From JBIKLM01 sp044375105 (GTDB lineage: Bacteria > Planctomycetota > UBA1135 > GCA-002686595), in assembly GCA_044375105.1 (NCBI GenBank), contig JBILNK010000062.1:1-21848 (forward strand): a stretch of 21,848 bases of DNA. The letters are read 5' to 3'. Numbering within the stretch: the first letter of the stretch is position 1; every line of letters begins with the position of its first letter. Shown here one piece after another: positions 1-5,990 of the stretch. Under the pieces are notes generated by a model. That model did no database searches. It saw only the letters and a program-made list of their open reading frames with translations, and was not told the DNA's origin. The translations under genes and the position numbers were made by a program.

Positions 1-73
1 CGGGCTGCGCCCGAGCAGACACACCAGCCCGTCAGCATGCCTTTGGGCCGCCATCCGGCGGCCACAGAGGCTG
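1..73. repeat. Folded intergenic direct repeat, copy 1
   Basis: The first 73 bases recur at 127-199 with a single G-to-C difference (position 58 versus 184), a period of 126 bases. Copy 1 and its flank can fold into an ordered structure: a hairpin at 1-13 (CGGGC/GCCCG); an outer stem pairing 25-31 with 107-113; and two inner hairpins, 46-63 (7 bp, loop ATCC) and 65-105 (8 bp, one mismatch, then 5 bp). The left border is cut by the window edge. There is no open frame with coding character, so this is an intergenic element of unknown role. Confidence 0.85.
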
Positions 74-126
74 GGATCTTCGCTGCGCTCCGATCCAAGC
101 CTCTGGCGGGCTGAGAGAAATCGACT

Positions 127-199
127 CGGGCTGCGCCCGAGCAGACACACCAGCCCGTCAGCATGCCTTTGGGCCGCCATCCGCCGGCCACAGAGGCTG
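127..199. repeat. Folded intergenic direct repeat, copy 2
   Basis: This is the second copy of the 73-base element, 72 of 73 positions identical to copy 1. The leading hairpin extends to 7 bp here (CTCGGGC at 125-131 pairing with 135-141). The single difference breaks one pair of the inner 7-bp hairpin. After 199 the sequence diverges from copy 1, although 191-197 can still pair with 238-244, so a similar arm may persist. On the minus strand the leading hairpin is followed by a short T-containing run (GATTTCTC), which makes it loosely terminator-like. Confidence 0.85.
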
Positions 200-330
200 A
201 GCCCGGGGCGAAGATCGGCTGGCGGAGGGGCCCCGCGGCCTCTGGCGACCTATCCTGGGCGCCGCTGCGCCGGCCCGCGGGCCGCCGAGCCCCTGGCGCG
301 ACCCGCGCTCGGTGGCGCGCAGCCCACGCC
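200..330. other. Gene-free leader before the aminotransferase
   Basis: An open frame continues upstream from the aminotransferase to 163, but its translation here is Arg/Ala/Pro/Gly-rich and resembles no aminotransferase N-terminus. It also runs through repeat copy 2. I therefore treat 200-330 as untranslated leader. No clear promoter was recognised; together with the repeats it forms a gene-free stretch of 330 bases. Confidence 0.5.
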
Positions 331-1233
331 ATGCAACAACGCTACGACGAGCGCAATCGCGACCTGATCGTCAACGTGAACGGGGTGCTCACCCATCGGG
401 ACGAGGCCCGCGTGAGCCCTTTCGACTCGGCAGTCCAAGGCGGCGACGCGGTCTGGGAAGGGCTGCGGCTCTACGACGGCCGCATCTTCAAGCTCGAGGA
501 GCACCTCGAGCGCTTGCGGCACTCCGCCCAGGCCCTGGCCTTCGCCGAGATCCCTCCCCGCGATCGGATCGTCGACGAGCTGCGCCGCACGCTGCTGGCC
601 AACGGCATGCGCGACGGCGTGCACATCCGCCTGACGCTCTCCCGCGGCGTCAAGTACACGAGCGGCATGGACCCGCGGCTGAACCGCTCCGGGCCGACGC
701 TGATCGTGCTGGCCGAATGGAAGTCGCCGGTCTACAGCCAGGCCGGCATCCGCCTGATCACCAGCTCGATCCGGCGCTTCCCGCCCGACTGCCTGGACCC
801 CAAGATCCACCACAACAACCTGTTGCAATCGATTCTGGCCAAGATCGAAGCCAACCAGGCCGGGGCCGACGACGCTTTGATGCTGGACCGCCAGGGTTTC
901 ATCGCGGAAACCAACGCGACGCACGTGTTCGGCCTGGTGGGCGGCGTGCTGACCACCTCGCACCCCCACGCCTGCCCCGAGGGCATCACACGCCAGACCG
1001 TGCTCGAGCTGTGCGCCGAGCAGCGGATCCCCTGCCGGGAGCGCGACTGGACCCAAGCGGAGCTCTACCGCGCCAGCGAGGCCTTTTGCACGGGCACCAT
1101 GGGCGAGCTGGCGCCGATCACCCACGTGGACGGGCGGCCCATAGGAAGCGCGGCGCCGGGTGCCCTGACCCAGCGCCTGGCCGCGCTGTTCCGGGACCTG
1201 ACGGGCCGTTCCGGCACCCGACTGATCGATTGA
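331..1233 (+). CDS. ilvE: Class IV PLP aminotransferase, probably branched-chain amino acid aminotransferase
   Basis: Predicted 300-residue cytosolic fold-type IV PLP enzyme, a normal length for IlvE. It would transfer the amino group between Leu/Ile/Val and 2-oxoglutarate. Visible features are the N-terminal VWEGLRLY segment (residues 41-48), Lys158 in DPKIHHNN at the position of the E. coli PLP lysine, the GFIAETNATHVF segment with Glu193, and the CTGTMGELAPI phosphate-cup segment near the C-terminus. The ATG at 331 was chosen because the family fold begins right after it (NVNGVLTHRDEARVSPFD). The longer upstream frame is repeat-derived and low complexity. The gene stands alone, convergent with gltX. 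Class IV also contains D-amino acid aminotransferases and aminodeoxychorismate lyase. IlvE fits best from overall similarity, but substrate specificity is inferred. Confidence 0.82.
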   Translation: MQQRYDERNRDLIVNVNGVLTHRDEARVSPFDSAVQGGDAVWEGLRLYDGRIFKLEEHLERLRHSAQALAFAEIPPRDRIVDELRRTLLANGMRDGVHIRLTLSRGVKYTSGMDPRLNRSGPTLIVLAEWKSPVYSQAGIRLITSSIRRFPPDCLDPKIHHNNLLQSILAKIEANQAGADDALMLDRQGFIAETNATHVFGLVGGVLTTSHPHACPEGITRQTVLELCAEQRIPCRERDWTQAELYRASEAFCTGTMGELAPITHVDGRPIGSAAPGALTQRLAALFRDLTGRSGTRLID

Positions 1234-1235
1234 GC

Positions 1236-1253
1236 GGGCCCGCCGGCGGGCCC
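1236..1253. terminator. Perfect palindrome between convergent genes
   Basis: GGGCCCGCCGGCGGGCCC is its own reverse complement and lies 3 bases after the aminotransferase stop. It forms a 7-bp stem with a CCGG loop. A second weaker hairpin (CCGAG/CTCGG) follows at 1254-1272. No T-tract is present, so it may be a transcript-end stabiliser or bidirectional terminator-like structure for the convergent aminotransferase and gltX genes. Confidence 0.45.
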
Positions 1254-1309
1254 CCGAGCCCCGGAGCCTCGGCGCCCGTCCGGCGACGCAGCGGCCCTGC
1301 GGACAGGGC

Positions 1310-2797
1310 TCAACCGAGCCGCAGGAGCGCGGCGCGGAGCCGCTCCGCGGAGCGCGTCCGCCCCAGGAGCAGCAGGGTGTCGGACAATTCGGGGCCGCCG
1401 GCCTTGCCGGTCAAGGCCAGCCTAAGGGGCTGGAACAGGACCGGCAGCTTCCAGCCCTGGGCCGTGGCGATGCCCTTGAGGGCCGCCGAGAGGTCGGCGA
1501 CATCGACCGCCGGATCGAAGGCCTCGGGGACATGGGCCGGCAGGAATTCCAGGGTGGCCTGCAGGGCGGCCCCGGCGAGAGGGCCGTGTTTTCGAACCGC
1601 GGCCAAGGCCGCTTCTTCGTAGGGCAGCGACTCGTCGGGCGCGAACAGGAATCCGAGCTGCTCCGGGATCTCCCCGTAAAGCTGCACCCGCGGGCGCACG
1701 ATGGCAACGGCCCGCTCGATCCAGGGCCGACGCGCGGCGAAGTCCGCGTCCGTGAGCAGCCCGGCGGAGCGCAAGAACGGGCGAGCGCGCTCGAGAGTCT
1801 GGGCCAGGGGCTCCCGGCGCAGGTACTCGCCGGCGAACCACTTGAACTTCTCGATGTCGAAGATCGAACCGCCCTTGCTGATCTTGGAGAGCTCGAAATG
1901 CTGGCGCAGCTCGTCCAGCCCGAAGATCTCGGTGCTGCCATCGAGGGCCCAGCCCTGCAGGGCCAGGTAGTTGCGCACGGCCTCCGGCGGAAAACCGGCG
2001 TCGATGTACTCCTGCAGGGCCGTGTCGCCGTCGCGCTTGCTCATCTTCTTGCCGCTGGCCCCCAGCATCAGCGGCAGGTGCGCATAGCTGGGCGGCGTCA
2101 GGCCGAGCAGCTGGAACAACAGGATCTGCTTGGGGGTGTTGACCAGGTGCTCCTCGCCGCGGATCACATGGGTGATGCCCATCTCGGCGTCGTCGCAGAC
2201 GCACACGAAGTTGTAGGTCGGGTTGCCGTCGGCGCGCACCAGCACCCAGTCGTCGACCTCGCTGTTGTCGAAGCGCACCTCGCCGCGGATCTGGTCCACG
2301 AACTGGACCTCCCCGGGGGGCGTCTTGAAGCGCAGCACGTGGGGCTCGCCGGCGGCGGCACGACGCCTCGACTCCTCGGCTCCCAGGGAGCGGCAATGGC
2401 CGTCGTAGCGCGGCGTCTCCTTGCGGGCCTCCTGCTCGGCGCGCAGTGCATCCAAGCGCTCCCGGCCGCAAAAACAACGGTAGGCGACCCCGGCCGCCAG
2501 CAGGCGCTCGCCGAAGGCTCGATACAGCGCGCCGCGCTCCGACTGGCGGTAGGGCGCGTGGGGCCCGCCCACGTCCGGGCCCTCGTCCCACTCGAGCCCC
2601 AGCCAGGCCAGCCCCTCGAGGATGGCCGTCTCGTACTCGCGCCTGGAGCGCTCCGGGTCGGTGTCCTCGATGCGCAGCAGGAACCGGCCCCCCCGGCCCC
2701 GGGCGTAGGCCCAGTTGAACAGGGCGGTGCGGGCGCCCCCGATGTGCAGCATGCCGGTGGGGCTGGGGGCGAAACGGACGCGGGGGGCGTGGGCCAC
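1310..2797 (-). CDS. gltX: Glutamyl-tRNA synthetase
   Basis: Class I aminoacyl-tRNA synthetase of 495 residues, a normal bacterial length, that charges tRNA(Glu) with glutamate in the cytosol. The Rossmann-fold signatures are clear: HIGG at residues 18-21 within FAPSPTGMLHIGGARTALFN, FLLRIEDTDPERS, and the KMSKR loop at residues 251-255. A zinc-like element is present, with C108-x-C110 then 24 residues to C135 in YDGHC. The fourth ligand seen in E. coli (His127) is a Ser here, with a nearby His134. The C-terminal helical anticodon-binding region is complete. Whether the enzyme is discriminating or also makes Glu-tRNA(Gln) cannot be told from this window. It is divergent from the CarH-like regulator across a 259-base spacer and convergent with the aminotransferase. 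Confidence 0.97.
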   Translation of the reverse strand: MAHAPRVRFAPSPTGMLHIGGARTALFNWAYARGRGGRFLLRIEDTDPERSRREYETAILEGLAWLGLEWDEGPDVGGPHAPYRQSERGALYRAFGERLLAAGVAYRCFCGRERLDALRAEQEARKETPRYDGHCRSLGAEESRRRAAAGEPHVLRFKTPPGEVQFVDQIRGEVRFDNSEVDDWVLVRADGNPTYNFVCVCDDAEMGITHVIRGEEHLVNTPKQILLFQLLGLTPPSYAHLPLMLGASGKKMSKRDGDTALQEYIDAGFPPEAVRNYLALQGWALDGSTEIFGLDELRQHFELSKISKGGSIFDIEKFKWFAGEYLRREPLAQTLERARPFLRSAGLLTDADFAARRPWIERAVAIVRPRVQLYGEIPEQLGFLFAPDESLPYEEAALAAVRKHGPLAGAALQATLEFLPAHVPEAFDPAVDVADLSAALKGIATAQGWKLPVLFQPLRLALTGKAGGPELSDTLLLLGRTRSAERLRAALLRLG

Positions 2798-3056
2798 GGG
2801 GCGAGGGGCGGGTCTTCGGGGGCGGGCCGGCGCCTCGGCGCCGGGCGCCAGAAGGTACGGGCCGGGCCCGCCGGGGCAAACGCGGGCCCTTTCTCGAGGG
2901 CCTGACCCTACATTTTCTCAGACAGGGGGCTCCCAGGGAACTTTTGTCATGAAAAATACCTGATCAAAGCTGGAGTGTGTGGCCGACAGACCCCACATAG
3001 AAGCCGGTTAAGCAGTCGCCCGGGACTTCCCGGGAGCCATCAACCCACCCACCGCC
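2798..3056. promoter_or_regulatory. Divergent spacer gltX / CarH-like regulator
   Basis: This 259-base spacer contains the lowest-GC patch of the left half (about 2905-2970). It must carry the promoters of both divergent genes. A TTGTCA hexamer lies at 2944-2949 on the plus strand and TTGATC (reverse of 2962-2967) on the minus strand, but no convincing -10 sits at standard spacing, so promoters are not assigned. A perfect inverted repeat, CCCGGGA-CT-TCCCGGG, lies at 3019-3034, 22 bases before the regulator's start, where an autoregulatory operator could sit. No clear Shine-Dalgarno precedes 3057. Confidence 0.4.
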
Positions 3057-3953
3057 GTGCCCAGCGCCAAGAAAACTCCCGAACTGCTCTCCATCGGCGA
3101 GCTCGCGGAGGCCACGGGTCTCTCCCCGGACACCCTCAGGGTCTGGGAGCGCCGCTACGGCATCCCGCGCTCCGTGCGCCTGCCGAGCGGCCACCGCCGC
3201 TACACCGCCGAGCAGCTGCGCTGGCTGCGCCGGGTGGCTGAAGCCCTTTCGCTCGGCCACCGGCCGGGCCAGGTCCTGCGCTGCGACGAGCCGGCCCTCT
3301 CCCGGCTGCTCGAGACCCGCCCCACGCGGGTCGAGCCGCCCACCGACACCGATGGCTGGCTCGAGATGCTCCGGCGTTTCGACCAGGTGGGCCTGGAAGC
3401 CGCCCTGCGAGCGGCTTGGAACCAAAACCAGGCGGCCGAGTTCCTATCGGCCACGGTGATGCCCCTGCTCGTCAGCGTGGGCCGCCAGTGGGCCGACGGC
3501 CAGCTGCAGGTACGCCACGAGCACTTCCTCACCGAGTTGCTCCACGACCTGCTGCGCTCTCTGCGGCTTTCGATCGGCGTGCCCCAAGCGGGCCCCAAGC
3601 TGCTGATGGCGGCCCTCGAGCAGGAGCAATACGACCTTTCCCTGCAGATGGGCGCGCTGCTCGGTGCCTCCAAGGGGCTGCGGCCCCAGGTGCTCGGTCG
3701 CGACACCCCGCTCTCGGAGATCGCCCGCGCCGCCCTCGAGATGGGTGTCAAGGCGGTCGCCATCCCGACGCCCCTGTCGCACTCGAACGCCGCGGTCGAG
3801 AGCAAGGTCGACGAGCTGCGCCAATTGCTGCCCGACTCGGTGCGCTTGGCGGTCGGCTGGCACGACGCGCGCTTCTCGCGCCGCCCGCGCACGGGCGTGC
3901 GCCTGATCCGCGACCTGTCCGAGCTCGAGCAGTGGATGCGCGAGCTGCTCTGA
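3057..3953 (+). CDS. MerR-family regulator with CarH-type cobalamin-binding domain (axial His replaced)
   Basis: 298-residue transcription factor with the CarH/LitR architecture. Residues 10-75 form a MerR winged helix (LSIGELAEATGLSPDTLRVW then ERRYGIP and SGHRRY). Residues about 98-170 are a four-helix cap with the exact Wx9EH signature (Trp145, Glu155, His156). From 180 there is a Rossmann-like B12 domain. In CarH family members this domain senses light through adenosylcobalamin and de-represses carotenoid or photolyase genes. Here the ExHxxG cobalt-ligand motif appears as E-Q-Y-D-L-S (190-195), so Tyr192 replaces the axial histidine and Ser195 the glycine. Base-off/His-on cobalamin binding is therefore doubtful. 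No carotenoid or photolyase gene is nearby. The start is GTG at 3057; it leaves a short lysine-containing leader before the HTH. The gene is followed by a strong terminator at 4083-4121, so it is probably monocistronic. Confidence 0.88.
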   Translation: MPSAKKTPELLSIGELAEATGLSPDTLRVWERRYGIPRSVRLPSGHRRYTAEQLRWLRRVAEALSLGHRPGQVLRCDEPALSRLLETRPTRVEPPTDTDGWLEMLRRFDQVGLEAALRAAWNQNQAAEFLSATVMPLLVSVGRQWADGQLQVRHEHFLTELLHDLLRSLRLSIGVPQAGPKLLMAALEQEQYDLSLQMGALLGASKGLRPQVLGRDTPLSEIARAALEMGVKAVAIPTPLSHSNAAVESKVDELRQLLPDSVRLAVGWHDARFSRRPRTGVRLIRDLSELEQWMRELL

Positions 3954-3977
3954 GCGAGCGGCCGGCCGAAACGCACT

Positions 3978-4007
3978 CCGCCCTCGGAGGGCGGGCGCGA
4001 CGCCCGC
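3978..4007 (+). other. Two overlapping, mutually exclusive hairpins
   Basis: CCGCCCT/AGGGCGG (3978-3994, loop CGG) and GCGGGCG/CGCCCGC (3991-4007, loop CGA) are both perfect 7-bp stems. They share bases 3991-3994, so they cannot form fully together. They lie just after the regulator's stop and before the terminator at 4083. They may only be GC-rich 3'-end structure. Confidence 0.35.
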
Positions 4008-4082
4008 GGTCCAGCCGGGTCACGTCAGAGACCGGCGCCTGGACGAGGGGCTGCGATCGAGGCCTCGATCGGAATCGAGAAC

Positions 4083-4121
4083 CGAGCGCCCCGGTACCGA
4101 CCGGGGCGCTCGCTCTGTTTT
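4083..4121 (+). terminator. Intrinsic terminator after the CarH-like regulator
   Basis: A perfect 13-bp GC-rich stem (4083-4095 pairs with 4100-4112, loop ACCG) is followed by CTCTGTTTT, a T-rich tail ending at 4121. This is the best intrinsic terminator in the window. It separates the regulator from the adenosine deaminase gene, whose start lies 88 bases further on. Confidence 0.8.
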
Positions 4122-4209
4122 GGCCCTGCTGCCGCGCGCCGGGTGTCGCCGCTGGCACGGAGCCCCCCCGGGCGGATCGCTGAGTCGCTGCGAGGATTAG
4201 CCTGTCGCG

Positions 4210-5370
4210 ATGCAAGCCCAAGTGAGCCTCGAAAACCTGGAGTTCCTGAAGCGCCTGCCCAAGGTGTCGCTGCACGAGCACCTGGACGGTTGCCTGCGCC
4301 CCCGTACGGTCCTGGACCTGGCCCGCGACGCGGGCTACGGCGAACTGCCCGAGCAGGAGCCCGGGGCCCTCGGACGCTGGTTCTTCGCCGGCGCCGACCG
4401 CGGCTCCTTGCCGCTCTATCTGGAGGGCTTCCGGCACACCATCGCGGTCATGCAGACCAGCGAGGCCCTCGAGCGGGTGGCCTATGAGTACCTGGAGGAT
4501 TGCGCCGCCGACGGGGTCGTGTACGCGGAGGTGCGCTTCGCTCCGCATCTGCATACCCAGGGTCTGCCCGCCATGGGCAAGCCCGGCCTGGGGCTCGATT
4601 CGGTCATGCATGCGGTGCTGCGCGGGCTCGAGCGGGCCGGCCGCGACTTCAACCTGGGCTTTGGCTTGATCGTGTGCGCGCTGCGCAACGAGCATCCCGA
4701 CCTGTCGCTCAAACTGGCCGAGCTGGCCATCGCCTACCGCGAGCAGGGCTGCGTGGGCTTCGACCTGGCCGGCGAAGAGGCCGGCCACCCGGCCGCCGAG
4801 CACCTCAAGGCCTTCCAGTTCGTCAAGCGTCAGAACTTCGCCATCACGATCCACGCCGGCGAGAGCTTCGGCCCGGAGAGCATCTGGCAAGCGCTGCAAT
4901 ACTGCGGCGCGCACCGCATCGGCCACGGCACGCGCCTGATCGAAGACCTGGCCATCCACCAGGGCCAGGTGATCAAGGTGGGCACCCTGGCGCAGTACCT
5001 GCTCGACCACCGCGTGCCGATCGAAATCTGCTTGTCCTCCAACGTGCATACCGGCGCCGCCAAGAGCCTGCCGGAGCACCCCTTCGGGCTCTATCGCCGC
5101 CTCGGGTACCGGCTGACGCTCAACACCGACAACCGACTGATGAGCAACACGACCCTCTCCGAGGAGTATCGGCTCGCAGTCCGTCACCACGGCTGCGATC
5201 TCGACGACCTCGAAACCCTCAGCATCAACGCGATGAAGTCGGCCTTCGCCCACTACGACCAGCGCGTCAAGTGGATCTTCGAGCGCATCAAGCGGCCCTT
5301 CGCAGAGCTGCGCCGTCAGCACGGCCTGCCCCCCCGCCAGCCCTACGCCAGCGAGGCTTCCGGAGCCTGA
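4210..5370 (+). CDS. add: Adenosine deaminase
   Basis: 386-residue zinc amidohydrolase-fold deaminase that converts adenosine (and deoxyadenosine) to inosine in purine salvage. All catalytic landmarks are visible: His22-x-His24 in SLHEHLDG (metal ligands), HAGE at 215-218 (ligand His and proton-shuttle Glu), HRIGHG with His239, SSN at 276-278, and the metal-binding Asp307 in LNTDNRLMSNTTLS. The classical second Asp of the TDDP motif is Asn308, a variant I associate with bacterial adenosine deaminases of the TDNRLMS type, so activity is still expected. The ATG at 4210 precedes the conserved fold by a normal distance. The terminator at 4083-4121 insulates it from the upstream regulator. Its 3' end faces queF. 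Confidence 0.93.
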   Translation: MQAQVSLENLEFLKRLPKVSLHEHLDGCLRPRTVLDLARDAGYGELPEQEPGALGRWFFAGADRGSLPLYLEGFRHTIAVMQTSEALERVAYEYLEDCAADGVVYAEVRFAPHLHTQGLPAMGKPGLGLDSVMHAVLRGLERAGRDFNLGFGLIVCALRNEHPDLSLKLAELAIAYREQGCVGFDLAGEEAGHPAAEHLKAFQFVKRQNFAITIHAGESFGPESIWQALQYCGAHRIGHGTRLIEDLAIHQGQVIKVGTLAQYLLDHRVPIEICLSSNVHTGAAKSLPEHPFGLYRRLGYRLTLNTDNRLMSNTTLSEEYRLAVRHHGCDLDDLETLSINAMKSAFAHYDQRVKWIFERIKRPFAELRRQHGLPPRQPYASEASGA

Positions 5371-5376
5371 GAGGCT

Positions 5377-5405
5377 AAAAACGTCTCGGGCTGGGCCCGA
5401 GACGT
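5377..5405 (-). terminator. Intrinsic terminator for queF
   Basis: A perfect 11-bp stem (5381-5391 pairs with 5395-5405, loop TGG on plus) is flanked by AAAA at 5377-5380. Read on the minus strand this is a GC-rich hairpin followed by TTTT, about 75 bases beyond the queF stop. It lies immediately after the adenosine deaminase stop and so may cap both convergent transcripts. The core of this hairpin is also the leading hairpin of the diverged repeat at 5385-5460. Confidence 0.75.
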
Positions 5406-5460
5406 CAGACCAGCCCAGCCGCAAGCCGCGCCCGAGGCCAAGCGCTGGCCAGAGGGCATC
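5385..5460. repeat. Diverged relative of the 1-73 / 127-199 repeat
   Basis: Shares the order of elements with the left-end repeat: hairpin CTCGGGCTGSGCCCGAG, then ACCAGCCC, then GCAWGCC, then a hairpin closed by GGCC (here GGCCA/TGGCC, 5436-5450), then AGAGG. The preceding bases are also alike (GAG, then an A-run). Identity is partial, so homology is inferred from collinear blocks. It lies between convergent add and queF. Confidence 0.5.
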
Positions 5461-5480
5461 GCACGGACGCATTGATCCGG

Positions 5481-5837
5481 TCAGGGCGCGACGTGGGTCG
5501 TTTCGACCACGGTCGTGATGCCGCCGCGCACCCAGAAGTCACCGATCACTTTGAGCCGACGGGGCGCCACGGCAGCCACCAGGTCGTCGAGGATCTGGTT
5601 GGTGACGGCCTCGTGGAAGGCGCCGCGGTCGCGGTAGGACCACAGGTAGAGCTTGAGGCTCTTGAGCTCGACGCACCACTCGCCCGGCGTGTAGACGATG
5701 CGGATCGTGGCGAAGTCCGGCTGGCCGGTCTTGGGGCATAGGCAGGTGAACTCCGGGCACTCGAAGCGGATCTCGTAGTCGCGGCCGGGGCGCGGGTTCG
5801 GGAAGCGGTCGAGGGCCGTGGAGGGGCGCGTGGTCAT
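5481..5837 (-). CDS. queF: NADPH-dependent 7-cyano-7-deazaguanine reductase (type I QueF)
   Basis: 118-residue T-fold enzyme that reduces the nitrile preQ0 to preQ1 with NADPH, a step in queuosine tRNA modification. The length matches the short, unimodular YkvM-type QueF. The catalytic segment FTCLCPKTGQPD is intact, with nucleophile Cys34 and acid Asp41. The QueF signature VELKSLKLY (residues 56-64, Glu57 substrate-binding) and AFHE (73-76) are present. The ATG start at 5837 gives a normal N-terminus. It lies 153 bases downstream of the GT-C protein gene on the same strand, with no other queuosine gene in view. A strong hairpin with T-tract at 5377-5405 ends the transcript. Confidence 0.96.
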   Translation of the reverse strand: MTTRPSTALDRFPNPRPGRDYEIRFECPEFTCLCPKTGQPDFATIRIVYTPGEWCVELKSLKLYLWSYRDRGAFHEAVTNQILDDLVAAVAPRRLKVIGDFWVRGGITTVVETTHVAP

Positions 5838-5990
5838 GGCGACTGTTGCGGGGGAACGCGAGGAGCGGGTGAGAGGAGCGACGGGCTTCGGGGTCGAGGG
5901 CTCTGGCGAGCGGTCGGGAACTTCCAGGCAGGCGGTTGAGCGGCGCGCCGCGGCGCCAGGGGAGGGTCGGGTCCCGGCAATTTCCGCCCG

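Noticed and set aside
1..199. CRISPR array
   Set aside because: There are only two copies, the repeat is 73 bases with internal hairpins, and there are no spacers of regular length or cas genes.
163..330. N-terminal extension of the aminotransferase
   Set aside because: The extension is Arg/Ala/Pro-rich, overlaps the direct repeat and has no counterpart in the family; the ATG at 331 fits the fold.
1532..2905. A 457-codon plus-strand frame antisense to gltX
   Set aside because: The gltX frame on the other strand is certain from HIGG and KMSKR; this one is a codon-bias shadow.
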